From assembly GCF_018063565.1 (NCBI RefSeq), contig NZ_JAGPBB010000047.1, positions 1-32,013 of the forward strand: a DNA stretch of 32,013 nucleotides, given 5' to 3'. Position 1 is the stretch's first letter; every line of letters begins with the position of its first letter. This DNA comes from Rhodoferax sp. (GTDB lineage: Bacteria; Pseudomonadota; Gammaproteobacteria; Burkholderiales; Burkholderiaceae_C). Below are positions 6,225 to 15,059 of the stretch, piece after piece. Both the position numbers and the translations under genes were made by a program. The notes under the pieces are model-generated. The model made no database searches. It was not told the origin of the DNA and worked only from the letters and a program-made list of their open reading frames with translations.

Positions 6225-8549
6225 TTGAAGAAAAGCCTGATTTCGATCGCCGTGAGTGTGCTGCTTGGCAGCAGTCTGATTGGCTGTGGTGGCAGCGACG
6301 ATGATGTGGTGGTGCCAGAAGTCTCGCAGCCCAACCCGGGCAAGTTCTTCAATCGGGTGTCGACCTTTGCAGTGTGCAACCAGGTCGGTGCCTCGTGTGA
6401 GTCGGCTGACACCACCGCCGCAGAAATTGTGGCGGCCAGCACCGACGGCATGACGCTGATTTACAGCAACAGCCCCAAGGGTGAAGTCGGTTTTGTTGAC
6501 ATCTCCGATGTCAAGAATCCCAAGGGACTTGGTGCGCTGGCCATGGGTGGCGAGCCCACTTCGGTTACGGTGCTGGGCACACAGGCGCTGGTGGCGGTTA
6601 ACACGCGTACCGACTTTGTCACCGTCTCGGGCAAGCTGGTGGTGGTGGAAATTGCCACGCGCAAGGCAGTAGCCAGCATCACGCTGCCCGGCCAGCCTGA
6701 TTCGGTGGCAGTCAGCAAGGATGGCAAGTACATTGCGGTGGTGATCGAAAACGAGCGTGACGAGGCTGTCAACAAAGGCGCCCTGCCGCAATTGCCCGCC
6801 GGCAGCCTGGTGATTGTCGACGTGGCAGGGGCACCGAGCACCTGGAAAACCCGTATTGTCAGCCTGACGGGACTGGAAGGCATGCTGTACCCCACCGACC
6901 CTGAGCCGGAATATGTGGACATCAACGAGGCCAACGTGGCAGCGGTCACGTTACAAGAGAACAACCATGTTGCGCTGGTGGACCTCGCCACCGGAAAGGT
7001 CACCAAGCACTTCAGCGCCGGCAGCGTGAACCTGACGCAGGTTGATACCGTCGATCAGAAGCCGCATTTGATCGAGTTGACCCAATCGCAGGTGGGCCGC
7101 CTGCGTGAGCCCGATGGTGTAACCTGGATCTCCAAGACCCAGTTTGTCACCGCCAACGAGGGTGATCTGAACGGCGGCAGCCGCAGTTTCACCGTGTTCA
7201 ACACCGACGGCAGCGTGGCCTACGAGGCTGGCAACTCGGTCGAGCACTTGATGGCCCGCATTGGCCACACCAACGACAAACGCTCCGATGCCAAAGGCAA
7301 TGAGCCGGAAAACGCCGAGTTTGGCCGCTTTGACGGCACCGACTACCTGTTTGTGGCCTCCGAGCGCTCCAGCGCGTTGGTGGTCTATGACCTGAGCAAA
7401 GCCAATGCACCCGCCTACAAACAGGTGCTCCCGGCTGGTTTGGCCCCCGAGGGCGTGCTGGCGATTCCGTCTCGCAACCTGCTGATTGCCGCCAGTGAAT
7501 CAGACGACCGCTCCATCCTCAGCCGCTCATCGCTGAGCATCTACCAGTACCAGACCGCTGCCGCTGCTTACCCGACCATTCAGTCGGTAAACCGGGCTGA
7601 TGGCACACCGATTCCGTGGGCCGCGTTGTCTGGTCTGGCAGCGGCTGCCACTGGCTCGCTGGTCTATGCGGTGGATGACAGCTTCTTTGGTGCCAACCGG
7701 GTGTTCGAGATCGACACCGCAAGCGCCCCCGCCAAGTTGCAAAAAGAAATCCGCATCACCGACCCCAACGGCCAGATTGCCGCGCTCGCAGCCAAGCTGC
7801 CCGATACGGCCAGTGCCGACGCGTTTGACGATACCGACTTGAAAGCCATGGTTAATGCCGACGGCAGCGTCAACCTCGACCCTGAGGGCATTTCGGTGGC
7901 CAGCTCGGGCGGTTTTTGGGTGGCATCCGAGGGCAGTGGCACGGTGGGTGATGCCGCCTACCCGGTCAAGACGGCCAACCTGATCTTCAAGCTCGGTGCC
8001 AGCGGTGTCATCGAGGACATCGTTCAACTGCCCGCAGAGGTCAATGGCAAACAAGTGCGCTTTGGTTTTGAAGGGGTGGCTGAAGCCGACGGTAAATTGG
8101 TCGTGGCGTTCCAGCGCGCCTGGAAGGGTGAGACCAAGCCGCGCATCGGCGTGTATGACCTGGTGGCCAAAACCTGGCAATTCATGTTCTACCCGCTCGA
8201 TGCCGTCAGCTCACCCAACGGCGGCTGGGTGGGTTTGTCAGACATCACGGCGCTGGGCAGCGGCAAATTCATGCTGGTCGAGCGCGACAACCAGGGCGGG
8301 CCAGACGCGCGCATCAAGCGCCTGTACAGCATCGACCTGACCGGAGTGGCCGACGGTGCCACACTGGCCAAGACGCTGATGCGTGATTTGCTCAGTGACC
8401 TGAAGGCCCCAGGCGGCTCGGTGCCCGAGAAAATTGAAGGGGCAGCCCGCCTGGCCAATGGCAATGTGCTGATCGTCAACGACAACGATGGGGTCGATGA
8501 CAACAGTGGCGAGGTGCAGCTGCTCAATCTGGGCAAACTGGCCAACTGA
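6225..8549 (+). CDS. Esterase-like activity of phytase family lipoprotein (two-part beta-propeller)
   Basis: About 774 residues. A lipoprotein signal peptide (KKSLISIAV... ending LIGC) is followed by GGS. Residues about 30-430 resemble a propeller of the choice-of-anchor-I type, with repeats such as PDSVAVSKDGKYIAV and an FVTANEGD motif. Residues about 450-770 match the phytase-like/esterase-like family PF13449 (DPEGISV, FWVASEGSG, FGFEGVAE). A role in hydrolysing phosphoesters outside the inner membrane is inferred from family and context. For the start, GGAG at 6215-6218 is six bases from TTG 6225, abuts ATG 6219 with no spacing, and follows GTG 6213, so TTG 6225 is preferred. All three give a working lipoprotein signal. 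Confidence 0.8.
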   Translation: MKKSLISIAVSVLLGSSLIGCGGSDDDVVVPEVSQPNPGKFFNRVSTFAVCNQVGASCESADTTAAEIVAASTDGMTLIYSNSPKGEVGFVDISDVKNPKGLGALAMGGEPTSVTVLGTQALVAVNTRTDFVTVSGKLVVVEIATRKAVASITLPGQPDSVAVSKDGKYIAVVIENERDEAVNKGALPQLPAGSLVIVDVAGAPSTWKTRIVSLTGLEGMLYPTDPEPEYVDINEANVAAVTLQENNHVALVDLATGKVTKHFSAGSVNLTQVDTVDQKPHLIELTQSQVGRLREPDGVTWISKTQFVTANEGDLNGGSRSFTVFNTDGSVAYEAGNSVEHLMARIGHTNDKRSDAKGNEPENAEFGRFDGTDYLFVASERSSALVVYDLSKANAPAYKQVLPAGLAPEGVLAIPSRNLLIAASESDDRSILSRSSLSIYQYQTAAAAYPTIQSVNRADGTPIPWAALSGLAAAATGSLVYAVDDSFFGANRVFEIDTASAPAKLQKEIRITDPNGQIAALAAKLPDTASADAFDDTDLKAMVNADGSVNLDPEGISVASSGGFWVASEGSGTVGDAAYPVKTANLIFKLGASGVIEDIVQLPAEVNGKQVRFGFEGVAEADGKLVVAFQRAWKGETKPRIGVYDLVAKTWQFMFYPLDAVSSPNGGWVGLSDITALGSGKFMLVERDNQGGPDARIKRLYSIDLTGVADGATLAKTLMRDLLSDLKAPGGSVPEKIEGAARLANGNVLIVNDNDGVDDNSGEVQLLNLGKLAN

Positions 8550-8793
8550 CCTTGGACAGGCGCAAGGCGCACGGCACAGTGCTGATCATTGCGCTTGTTC
8601 AATCCCGGTCATCACTTTATGAGCTACTTTATCCGTAGCTAGTGGCATTTATTCTGTATGGGCTGCAGGTCATTTCTTTATAAATATGCTGAGGTGGCGC
8701 GAGCAGACCCTGGGTTGAGCTAACAGTGAAGCATGGGCTAAAGGCTCGTTTGGCTTTGTTTGGATTGCCTTGCAAGTGGTTCATAAAATCTGC
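8550..8793. repeat. Non-coding stretch with an AT-rich palindromic intergenic repeat
   Basis: No gene is seen between the phytase-like gene and cpdB. AGCTAC (8622-8627) and GTAGCT (8635-8640) form a small hairpin inside an AT-rich stretch at about 8610-8695. Its wording (GAGCTACTTTAT, TAGCTAGTGGCATTTATTCTGTA, GGTCATTT) resembles degenerate copies of intergenic repeats common in Comamonadaceae, as I recall them. The repeat family cannot be proved from one copy. Confidence 0.35.
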
Positions 8794-8827
8794 GCTTCAC
8801 CTGACTGTCACATTGGCCTCGTACATT
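8794..8827 (+). promoter_or_regulatory. Pho box and -10 of cpdB
   Basis: GCTTCAC-CTGA-CTGTCAC at 8794-8811 has TCAC words exactly 11 bases apart; the second half matches the PhoB half-site in 6 of 7 positions. Ten bases later is TACATT (8822-8827), a 4-of-6 -10 match. The layout is nearly the same as the phoD promoter: TTCAC, four bases, CTGTCACAT, then TACA at the same distance. Confidence 0.6.
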
Positions 8828-8856
8828 GCGCTGGCCCTTTACTATCAGGAGTTCTT

Positions 8857-10911
8857 GTGGTTCCCTTTGCCAAATTCAGATTTCCACCCCGGTCGCTCAT
8901 GACGAGTTCTCTTACCGCCGCATTCATTGCCAGCCTGGCTGCCTGCGGTGGATCAGACGGTGATGCCGCGCTGCCCGAATCAGCCACCGCCCAGTTGGCG
9001 GTTTTGGAGACCTCCGACCTGCACGCCACCGTGGTCAGCTACGACTACTTCAAGCTGGCCGAAGACAAAAGTGTGGGCCTGGAGCGCACCGCCACGCTGA
9101 TCAAGCAGGCCCGCGTTGACTTTCCCAACAACCTGTTGATCGACAACGGCGACACCATTCAGGGCAGCGCCTTGGCCGACTACCAGGCACTGGTCAGCCC
9201 GCTGGCCTGCAGCCAGAAGCTGGCCACCTACAAGGCCATGGATACCATTGGCTTTGATGCTGGCACGCTGGGCAACCACGAGTTCAATTACGGCCTGCCT
9301 TTCCTGTCGCAAGTGACCGGCACCAAGTTCAATGTCGATGGCATGGCCGCTGTGACCAGTCAACCCACCTGCACCGGCCCGGCTTTCCCGCTCGTGCTGG
9401 CCAACGTCAGCAGCAAAAAAGACGGAGCGCCGCTGTACAAGCCCTACACCATCATCAGCAAGAAGGTCAGCGCCAAAGACAAGGACGGCAAAACCATTGA
9501 GAGCACCGTCAAGGTGGCGATCATCGGCTTTGCGCCCCCGCCCATTCTGCTGTGGGACAAGCGCTGGCTTGATGGCAAGGTCGATGTGCAGGGCGTGGTC
9601 GAGGCCGCCACCAAATATGTGCCCATGGCGCGTGCCGAAGGGGCCGACATTGTGATTGCCGCCTCACACGGCGGCTGGGACACCAGTGCCTACACCGCAA
9701 CCATGGAAAACGCCAACTACCACCTGGCCAAAGTGGCTGGCATTGATGGCATTTTGATGGGCCATTCACACGCCGAATTTCCCAACGCAGCCTGCACCAC
9801 GGCCGCCTGCAGCGCCACCGGTGTAGACAAGGTGAAGGGCACCTTCCACGGCGTGCCCGCTGTCATGCCCAGTTACTGGGGCAAGGCCATCGGCGTGATC
9901 AACTACAACCTGGTGGTGAAAAACGGCAAGTGGGCCATCGACACCAGCAAAACCGCCGTCAGCGTGCGCAAGGCCTTGCTCGATGCCGCGGCCAAAACCT
10001 ATGTGGCAGTGGACCCAACCATTGCAGCGGCGATCAAGACCGAGCATGAGGCCGCCATTGCCTACGTGAAAACACCCATCGGCCAGTCAGACTTTGCGCT
10101 GTCCAGCTACTTTGCCGACATTGGTGATGTGACTGCCATCCAGGTGGTCAACGCCGCACAGGCCGACTATGTGGCCAGGTATGTGGCTGCCAACATGCCG
10201 CAGTACAAAGACCTGCCCGTGCTGTCGGTCAGCGCGCCGTTCAAGAGCGGTTTTGCCGGTGGCACCGATTTCACCGACGTGAAGCAGGGCGCGATTGCCA
10301 TCAACAACGCTGCTGATCTGTACCTGTACCCCAACACGGTGTACGCGGTGAAGGTCACGGGCGCTGGCATCAAGACCTGGCTGGAAAAGGCTGCCGAACG
10401 GTTCAACCAGATCGACTCCACCCTGACCACGGCGCAGGCGCTGGTGTCCACCTTCCCCGGCTACAACTTTGACATGTTCACCTCGGCCGACGTGAGCTAT
10501 GAAATTGATGTGACGCAAGCCAAGGGTAGCCGCATCAAAAACCTGAACTACAAGGGGGCACCCATCAGCACCACGGCCGAGTTCATCATTGCCACCAACA
10601 ACTACCGCGCCACCAGCGGCACGCAGTTTGGCCTGACTGCTGCCAACACCATTTACGCATCGCCCGATGCCAACCGTGACGTGCTGATTGACTACATCAA
10701 AGCCCGCAAGAACCTGACGCTTGCCACCGATGGTTCGGCACGCAGCTGGCGTTTTACCAAGGTCACGACGGCCGGCCCGGTCACCTTCACCTCGGGCAGC
10801 GGCAAATTGGCAGTGGCGCAGACCGCCGGGTTCAGCAACATCAGCGTCGTCAGCGCGGATGATGGCAGTGGCAAAGGGCAGGGCGTGTACGCCATCGATC
10901 TGTCCAAATAG
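8857..10911 (+). CDS. cpdB: CpdB-like 2',3'-cyclic-nucleotide 2'-phosphodiesterase/3'-nucleotidase, lipoprotein
   Basis: The predicted 684-residue two-domain enzyme would release nucleosides and phosphate from cyclic and 3'-nucleotides outside the inner membrane. The N-terminal metallophosphoesterase domain shows ETSDLHATVVSYDYF, IDNGDTIQGS, GNHEFNYG, SHGGWD and GHSH. The C-terminal 5'-nucleotidase domain includes LYLYPNTVYAVKVTG and the YNFDMFTSADVSYEID substrate-pocket region. I chose GTG 8857 because AGGAG lies five bases upstream. It also gives a proper signal peptide with positively charged residues (KFRFPPRS) before the hydrophobic core and a LAAC lipobox; a start at ATG 8899 would lack the charged region. 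It is monocistronic, with a terminator after the stop and a Pho-type promoter before it. E. coli CpdB is soluble and periplasmic, so lipidation is a variation. Confidence 0.88.
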   Translation: MVPFAKFRFPPRSLMTSSLTAAFIASLAACGGSDGDAALPESATAQLAVLETSDLHATVVSYDYFKLAEDKSVGLERTATLIKQARVDFPNNLLIDNGDTIQGSALADYQALVSPLACSQKLATYKAMDTIGFDAGTLGNHEFNYGLPFLSQVTGTKFNVDGMAAVTSQPTCTGPAFPLVLANVSSKKDGAPLYKPYTIISKKVSAKDKDGKTIESTVKVAIIGFAPPPILLWDKRWLDGKVDVQGVVEAATKYVPMARAEGADIVIAASHGGWDTSAYTATMENANYHLAKVAGIDGILMGHSHAEFPNAACTTAACSATGVDKVKGTFHGVPAVMPSYWGKAIGVINYNLVVKNGKWAIDTSKTAVSVRKALLDAAAKTYVAVDPTIAAAIKTEHEAAIAYVKTPIGQSDFALSSYFADIGDVTAIQVVNAAQADYVARYVAANMPQYKDLPVLSVSAPFKSGFAGGTDFTDVKQGAIAINNAADLYLYPNTVYAVKVTGAGIKTWLEKAAERFNQIDSTLTTAQALVSTFPGYNFDMFTSADVSYEIDVTQAKGSRIKNLNYKGAPISTTAEFIIATNNYRATSGTQFGLTAANTIYASPDANRDVLIDYIKARKNLTLATDGSARSWRFTKVTTAGPVTFTSGSGKLAVAQTAGFSNISVVSADDGSGKGQGVYAIDLSK

Positions 10912-10930
10912 ACCGGTTTGATCAAAAAAG

Positions 10931-10966
10931 AGGCCCGACTGCCGACCGGCAGCGCGGGCCTTCTTC
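10931..10966 (+). terminator. Rho-independent terminator after cpdB
   Basis: A GC-rich stem pairs AGGCCCG with CGGGCCT, with an inner CTGCCG/CGGCAG arm and a three-base ACC loop. It is followed by TTCTTCC and preceded by a run of six A, so it may also act from the opposite side. Confidence 0.7.
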
Positions 10967-11269
10967 CCGTTGGGTGATCGGAAGGTGGTTTGCCCTGCAG
11001 TGGCCTATGAAGTGCGATGTGGGTTGCCAGGTCGACTCCCCGACCTCAGTTAACGCAAATAGGCCAGATTGGTGGTCTGGTCAGGTCTAACAGCGATCTA
11101 AAGTTGATAGCAGTAAAATGTTACTGATATTGCGCTAGAACCTAATTTTGCTTCTAAATGTCCTGCAGGATCAAGTTTCGGTTGCCTGATCAATATCTGC
11201 ATGGCATGGTCGGGTCAGTGCAATCGCCTGGGGAACTCTGGCCATCGCCTCTAACCCATGGGTGCGATG
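10967..11269. repeat. Non-coding stretch between convergent cpdB and ushA-like genes
   Basis: No gene is seen. An AT-rich block at about 11095-11160 (GTTGATAGCAG, ATTGCGCTAGAACC, TAATTTTGCTTC) resembles, from memory, an intergenic repeat family widespread in Comamonadaceae. The ten-base word ATTGCGCTAG recurs inside the ugpB signal-peptide region near 30580. Confidence 0.35.
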
Positions 11270-13135
11270 TCAGGGCAGGGTGACACCCGCCGTGGTGACG
11301 ACCTTCTGATTCGAGTACTCGCTTCGGGCGGGACGTGTTATTGATCCTTTGGCCAGAACATAGTCCACAAAACTTTGCGTGTACAGCAAGTAGGTGTTGA
11401 CGTAACGTCCACTCGAATACACCGTACCCAGCGCGGTGTAGCCATCTTTGCCGCTGGCAATGAAGTCGTTGGTTACCAGCACGTAGGTCTTCAAGGGGTC
11501 AATGGCACTCCAGGCACCCGTGGTTTTGTTGCGGACTTGCACTTGGGTCAGTCGCTGGCCCTTTGATTTGCTCATGTCGACGTCCCAGCGCAGTCCGGCG
11601 GCATAGGGATATGAACCCGTGCCCCCCGACGGATTGGCGACAAAATTGTTCACCCCGTCCTCAATGGCGGCAAGAACCTCGGTGCCGGTCATCTCAAGTT
11701 CGACCAGCACGTTGGTGAACGGCAGCAAGGTGAAAGCGTTATTCATGTTCAAGCTGCCGGCAGCCAGCGGCACCCGCAAGCCGCCCGCGTTTTGCAAGGA
11801 AAAGTCAGCCCGCTTGGCGGCAAACAGGAACGCTTCTGCCACCACCTGCGCGATGTCGCTGCCTTTGGCCAGCGTATTGGCAGCCTCGCAACCGGCCACA
11901 CCCGCACTGCGGTTGGTGCTTTCACCAGGCACACGGACCAGACACAAGGCTTCGCTCGCTGCACCGATGGGCTTGGCTTTTTCTGCGCTTACCTGGTCTG
12001 AATAGGTTTTGAGGGCGCTCAGCGCCGCGGCATCAGGCGTCAGCACTTTGACCGCTGGCTGGCTGGCAGCCAGTTTGGCTACCAGAGTGGTACGGTCAGC
12101 CTCGGCCAGGGTTTGCCAGGCACCAGCGGCGTCCTTGCGTTTGAAGCTGTCGCCTATCAGCAGTGTGGATTGCCCGGTGCAACTCGCCACTGCACCGGCC
12201 TCGTTGAACTTGACGTTCATCAGGCCGGTGGCTTTGGCGTACTCCCAGGCCTGGCCGATACAGACGGTCTCACCGGATTTGTTTTTGGTGACCGTCGGAT
12301 AGCTGCCTGAACCGCTCAGGCCAAGTGGGCTCACGTTACCCAGCAAGGTGTGTGAGTCGCCTCCAATGATCACGTCCACGTCGGTCAGCTTGGCTGCCAG
12401 CGCCTTGTCAGCCTCATAGCCCTGGTGGGTAATGGCCACAATGTGCCGCACACCCAGTGCCTTGAGTTCGTCAATGGTTTTCTGTGCCGATGTGGCCTCA
12501 TCACTGAAGACGGTGGTGTCGAGTGGCCGAGAGGAATTGACGGTTTTGCCCGCCACTGTGATGCCGATCAGGCCCACCTTCACGCCATCCACCTCCTGGA
12601 TCAGGTAAGGTTTCAACACGTTGCCCGCCAGCGGTGTGCCTGCCTTGGGTGTAATGTTGCTTGAAATCACTGGTGTTTTACACGTCGATTTGCCAAGTTC
12701 GTCAATAAAACCCTTGAATACTGCATCGCTGTCGTCAAACTCATGGTTACCTGGCGCAAAAGCGTCAAAACAGACCGTGTTCATCATCATGGCATCCGCT
12801 GCACCCTTAAAAAAGGTGTAGTACAGCGTGCCGGTAAGAGCGTCACCGGCGTGAATTTTCAGCAGGTTTTTCTGGCTGGCCAGCGACTTGAACATGGCGG
12901 TCTGGCGGGCAAAACCACCCAGCTCAACTTGCGTCGCCACGCCATCGAGCGTGAGTTCGGTGTTGGCAAAGGCATCGAGCTGTGAATGGTGGTCGTTGAT
13001 GTGGGCGACATTGAGTTCCAGCGGCTTGAACGTCGGTGCGTCATCGTCACCGCCACCACATGCGCTCAGCAGCACACCAACAGAGATTAGGAAACAGGCG
13101 CTCTTCGCGGCACGGGAGATGACGTTGAGTTTCAT
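11270..13135 (-). CDS. UshA/5'-nucleotidase-family metallophosphatase, lipoprotein
   Basis: The 621-residue protein starts with a lipoprotein signal peptide (lipobox LSAC) followed by GGGDDD. The metallophosphoesterase domain shows HINDHHSQLD, IHAGDALTG, GNHEFDDSD, THQGYEAD and GGDSHTLLG. The C-terminal 5'-nucleotidase domain includes FSLQNAGGLRVPL, FTLLPFTNVLVELEMTG and LVTNDFIASGKDGYT. It should hydrolyse nucleoside 5'-phosphates or nucleotide sugars outside the inner membrane. Together with CpdB it would let the cell strip phosphate from RNA breakdown products. No Shine-Dalgarno sequence is visible before the ATG. A weak Pho-like repeat lies about 50 bases upstream, shared with the divergent phoD regulatory region. 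Confidence 0.85.
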   Translation of the reverse strand: MKLNVISRAAKSACFLISVGVLLSACGGGDDDAPTFKPLELNVAHINDHHSQLDAFANTELTLDGVATQVELGGFARQTAMFKSLASQKNLLKIHAGDALTGTLYYTFFKGAADAMMMNTVCFDAFAPGNHEFDDSDAVFKGFIDELGKSTCKTPVISSNITPKAGTPLAGNVLKPYLIQEVDGVKVGLIGITVAGKTVNSSRPLDTTVFSDEATSAQKTIDELKALGVRHIVAITHQGYEADKALAAKLTDVDVIIGGDSHTLLGNVSPLGLSGSGSYPTVTKNKSGETVCIGQAWEYAKATGLMNVKFNEAGAVASCTGQSTLLIGDSFKRKDAAGAWQTLAEADRTTLVAKLAASQPAVKVLTPDAAALSALKTYSDQVSAEKAKPIGAASEALCLVRVPGESTNRSAGVAGCEAANTLAKGSDIAQVVAEAFLFAAKRADFSLQNAGGLRVPLAAGSLNMNNAFTLLPFTNVLVELEMTGTEVLAAIEDGVNNFVANPSGGTGSYPYAAGLRWDVDMSKSKGQRLTQVQVRNKTTGAWSAIDPLKTYVLVTNDFIASGKDGYTALGTVYSSGRYVNTYLLYTQSFVDYVLAKGSITRPARSEYSNQKVVTTAGVTLP

Positions 13136-13185
13136 AGTGGTGAATTGAACGAGTTAAAAACAGCCGCTGACGCTAATTCGGCCAT

Positions 13186-13203
13186 ATGACGCCCGTGTGT
13201 CAC
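13186..13203 (-). promoter_or_regulatory. Weak Pho-like repeat upstream of the ushA-like gene
   Basis: On the minus strand this reads GTGACAC-ACGG-GCGTCAT, matching the PhoB half-site in 4 of 7 and 5 of 7 positions with 11-base spacing. No good -10 is found at the usual distance. It sits 25 bases from the phoD box, so PhoB bound there could affect both genes. Confidence 0.3.
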
Positions 13204-13228
13204 AAGTGCCCTGCAAGGTGTATTGCCG

Positions 13229-13262
13229 GTTTCACGCCGCTGTCACATGCAGCGTCTACAAC
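13229..13262 (+). promoter_or_regulatory. Pho box and -10 of phoD
   Basis: GTTTCAC-GCCG-CTGTCAC at 13229-13246 has TCAC words 11 bases apart; the second half matches in 6 of 7 positions. TACAAC (13257-13262) follows after exactly 10 bases, a 4-of-6 -10 match. The phoD ATG lies 33 bases beyond it. Confidence 0.6.
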
Positions 13263-13295
13263 CAGACTCCTCACTTCACTTTTCAGGAATCTGGC

Positions 13296-14996
13296 ATGCA
13301 GACCCCTTCCCGTCGCAACTTTGTCATTCAACTGGCGGCATTGACCGCTGCGACCAGCACTGGCATGGTGCTGTCTGGCTGCGGCGGCGCGGACGACCCT
13401 GACCCACCTCGTTTTGACTATGGAGTGGCCAGTGGCGACCCGTTGGCTGACCGGGTAATTTTGTGGACCCATGCGCAGTTTGCGGGCTTGTCCGACGATG
13501 TTGCGTTGACCTGGGAGGTCGCAAGTGATGCGGCATTTGCCTCGCTGATAGTGTCTGGCAACGCCCGTGCCACTGCGGCGGCGGGTCACACCGTTAAAGT
13601 CGACGCCAGCGGTCTGAGTGCCGGTAAGGACTATTGCTTCCGCTTCCGCTGGGACCAGCATAGCTCACCGGTCGGTAAAACCCGCACCTTGCCTGCGGCT
13701 GGTGCGACCAGTTTGGCGCTGGCGGTGCTGACGTGCTCCAACTATCCGGCGGGTTACTTTCACGTCTATGCCGAGGCAGCCAAGTCGGCAGCCAAATACG
13801 CCGTGCATCTGGGCGACTTTATCTATGAATACGCGGCCGATGGCTATGCCAGTGCCGATGCTGCTGCGCTGGGCCGGGTCTCGCAACCGGCCACAGAATG
13901 TATCAAACTTGACGATTACCGCAAGCGCTACGCCCAGTACCGCTCGGACCCTGATAGCAAGACTTTCCATGCCACGATGCCGGTGATCGCTGTCTGGGAT
14001 GACCATGAGGCTGCCAACGACAGTTTTGACAACGGGGCTGAAAACCACACCGAGGGCTCGGAGGGTCGCTTTACCGATCGTCGTGCCGCCGCCGTGCAAG
14101 CTTGGCATGAATGGCTGCCCGTGCGCGCACCAGATCCCAAAGATCTGCTCAAGATCTACCGCAGTTTTGATTTTGGCGGTCTGGTGGCCATGCACATGCT
14201 GGAAACACGGCTGATTGGTCGCGACAAACAAATCACATTCACCGATCTGCTCAATCCGGCGACTGCCGGTGCCGCCATGGCAACATTGGCCTCACCCACG
14301 CGCAGCATGATGGGTGCTGAACAACTGGCATGGCTGCAGGGACAGTTGGCTGCTTCAAAAGCAACTTGGCAAGTGTTGGGGCAGCAGGTATTGATGGCAC
14401 GAATGGAGTTCCCGGTGAGTGTGCTGACCGCCCTCAATCCGGACAACGCCGGGGCCGATGCGGTGGCAGCCGGCCAAAAGGCGATCAATGATTACCTGAC
14501 CGCCAAAGCGACTGCGGCTCAAGCGCCAGCCTTGCTAACAGAGACCCAGAAAGCCTTGCTGAACCCTGCCATTAACCCACAACTTGGTTACAACCTGGAT
14601 GCGTGGGATGGTTACCCTGTAGAGCGCGAAATTGTGCTGGGTACAGCCAAACAGTTAGGCAAGAAACTGGTGGTGTTGGCGGGAGACACCCACAACGCCT
14701 GGGCAAGCCAGCTCACGTTGGTGAACGGTACGGTCGTAGGCTACGAGTTTGCGACCACAAGTGTGAGTTCTCCGGGCTTTGAAGAATATCTGCCAACACT
14801 GACGCCGGACCAGTCCAAGGCGATTTTCTTGGGGGTTGTGGACGACTTGAAATATGCCGACACCTATCGAAGGGGCTTCATGCTGATGCAGTTCACTGCA
14901 TCCGAAGCCAAGGGTACTTGGCATTTCGTCAGTACCGTCAAGTCGCGCAGCTACACCGTGGATGCCAGCGCAACGCTTGCTTACTCGCCGTCATAG
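13296..14996 (+). CDS. phoD: PhoD-family alkaline phosphatase/phosphodiesterase, Tat-exported lipoprotein
   Basis: The predicted protein is 566 residues. Its N-terminus has a twin-arginine motif (SRRNF, residues 5-9), a hydrophobic segment and an LSGC lipobox with Cys29, so it should be folded before export and then lipid-anchored. A fibronectin-like PhoD N-terminal domain (FDYGVASGDPLADRVILWT) precedes the metallophosphatase domain. That domain shows VLTCSNYPAGYF, VHLGDFIYEY, VWDDHEAAND and the late GDTHNAW motif. PhoD enzymes use Ca and Fe to cleave phosphomonoesters and diesters, including lipid headgroups and teichoic acids. ATG 13296 is chosen because AGGA lies eight bases upstream and the signal peptide begins there. 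Its stop codon overlaps the phoX1 Pho box. Confidence 0.9.
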   Translation: MQTPSRRNFVIQLAALTAATSTGMVLSGCGGADDPDPPRFDYGVASGDPLADRVILWTHAQFAGLSDDVALTWEVASDAAFASLIVSGNARATAAAGHTVKVDASGLSAGKDYCFRFRWDQHSSPVGKTRTLPAAGATSLALAVLTCSNYPAGYFHVYAEAAKSAAKYAVHLGDFIYEYAADGYASADAAALGRVSQPATECIKLDDYRKRYAQYRSDPDSKTFHATMPVIAVWDDHEAANDSFDNGAENHTEGSEGRFTDRRAAAVQAWHEWLPVRAPDPKDLLKIYRSFDFGGLVAMHMLETRLIGRDKQITFTDLLNPATAGAAMATLASPTRSMMGAEQLAWLQGQLAASKATWQVLGQQVLMARMEFPVSVLTALNPDNAGADAVAAGQKAINDYLTAKATAAQAPALLTETQKALLNPAINPQLGYNLDAWDGYPVEREIVLGTAKQLGKKLVVLAGDTHNAWASQLTLVNGTVVGYEFATTSVSSPGFEEYLPTLTPDQSKAIFLGVVDDLKYADTYRRGFMLMQFTASEAKGTWHFVSTVKSRSYTVDASATLAYSPS

Positions 14997-15021
14997 GGTT
15001 GTCACGCGAGCCAGCCATCAT
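14988..15021 (+). promoter_or_regulatory. Pho box and -10 of phoX1, overlapping the phoD stop codon
   Basis: CCGTCAT-AGGG-TTGTCAC at 14988-15005: halves match the PhoB half-site in 6 of 7 and 5 of 7 positions with 11-base spacing. CATCAT (15016-15021) follows after exactly 10 bases, a 4-of-6 -10 match. The first half-site lies within the last phoD codons and its stop, so phoX1 can be switched on separately from phoD. Confidence 0.55.
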
Positions 15022-15059
15022 CCCGACATTGTTATTTTTCAACTTCAGGAGCCATTTTC

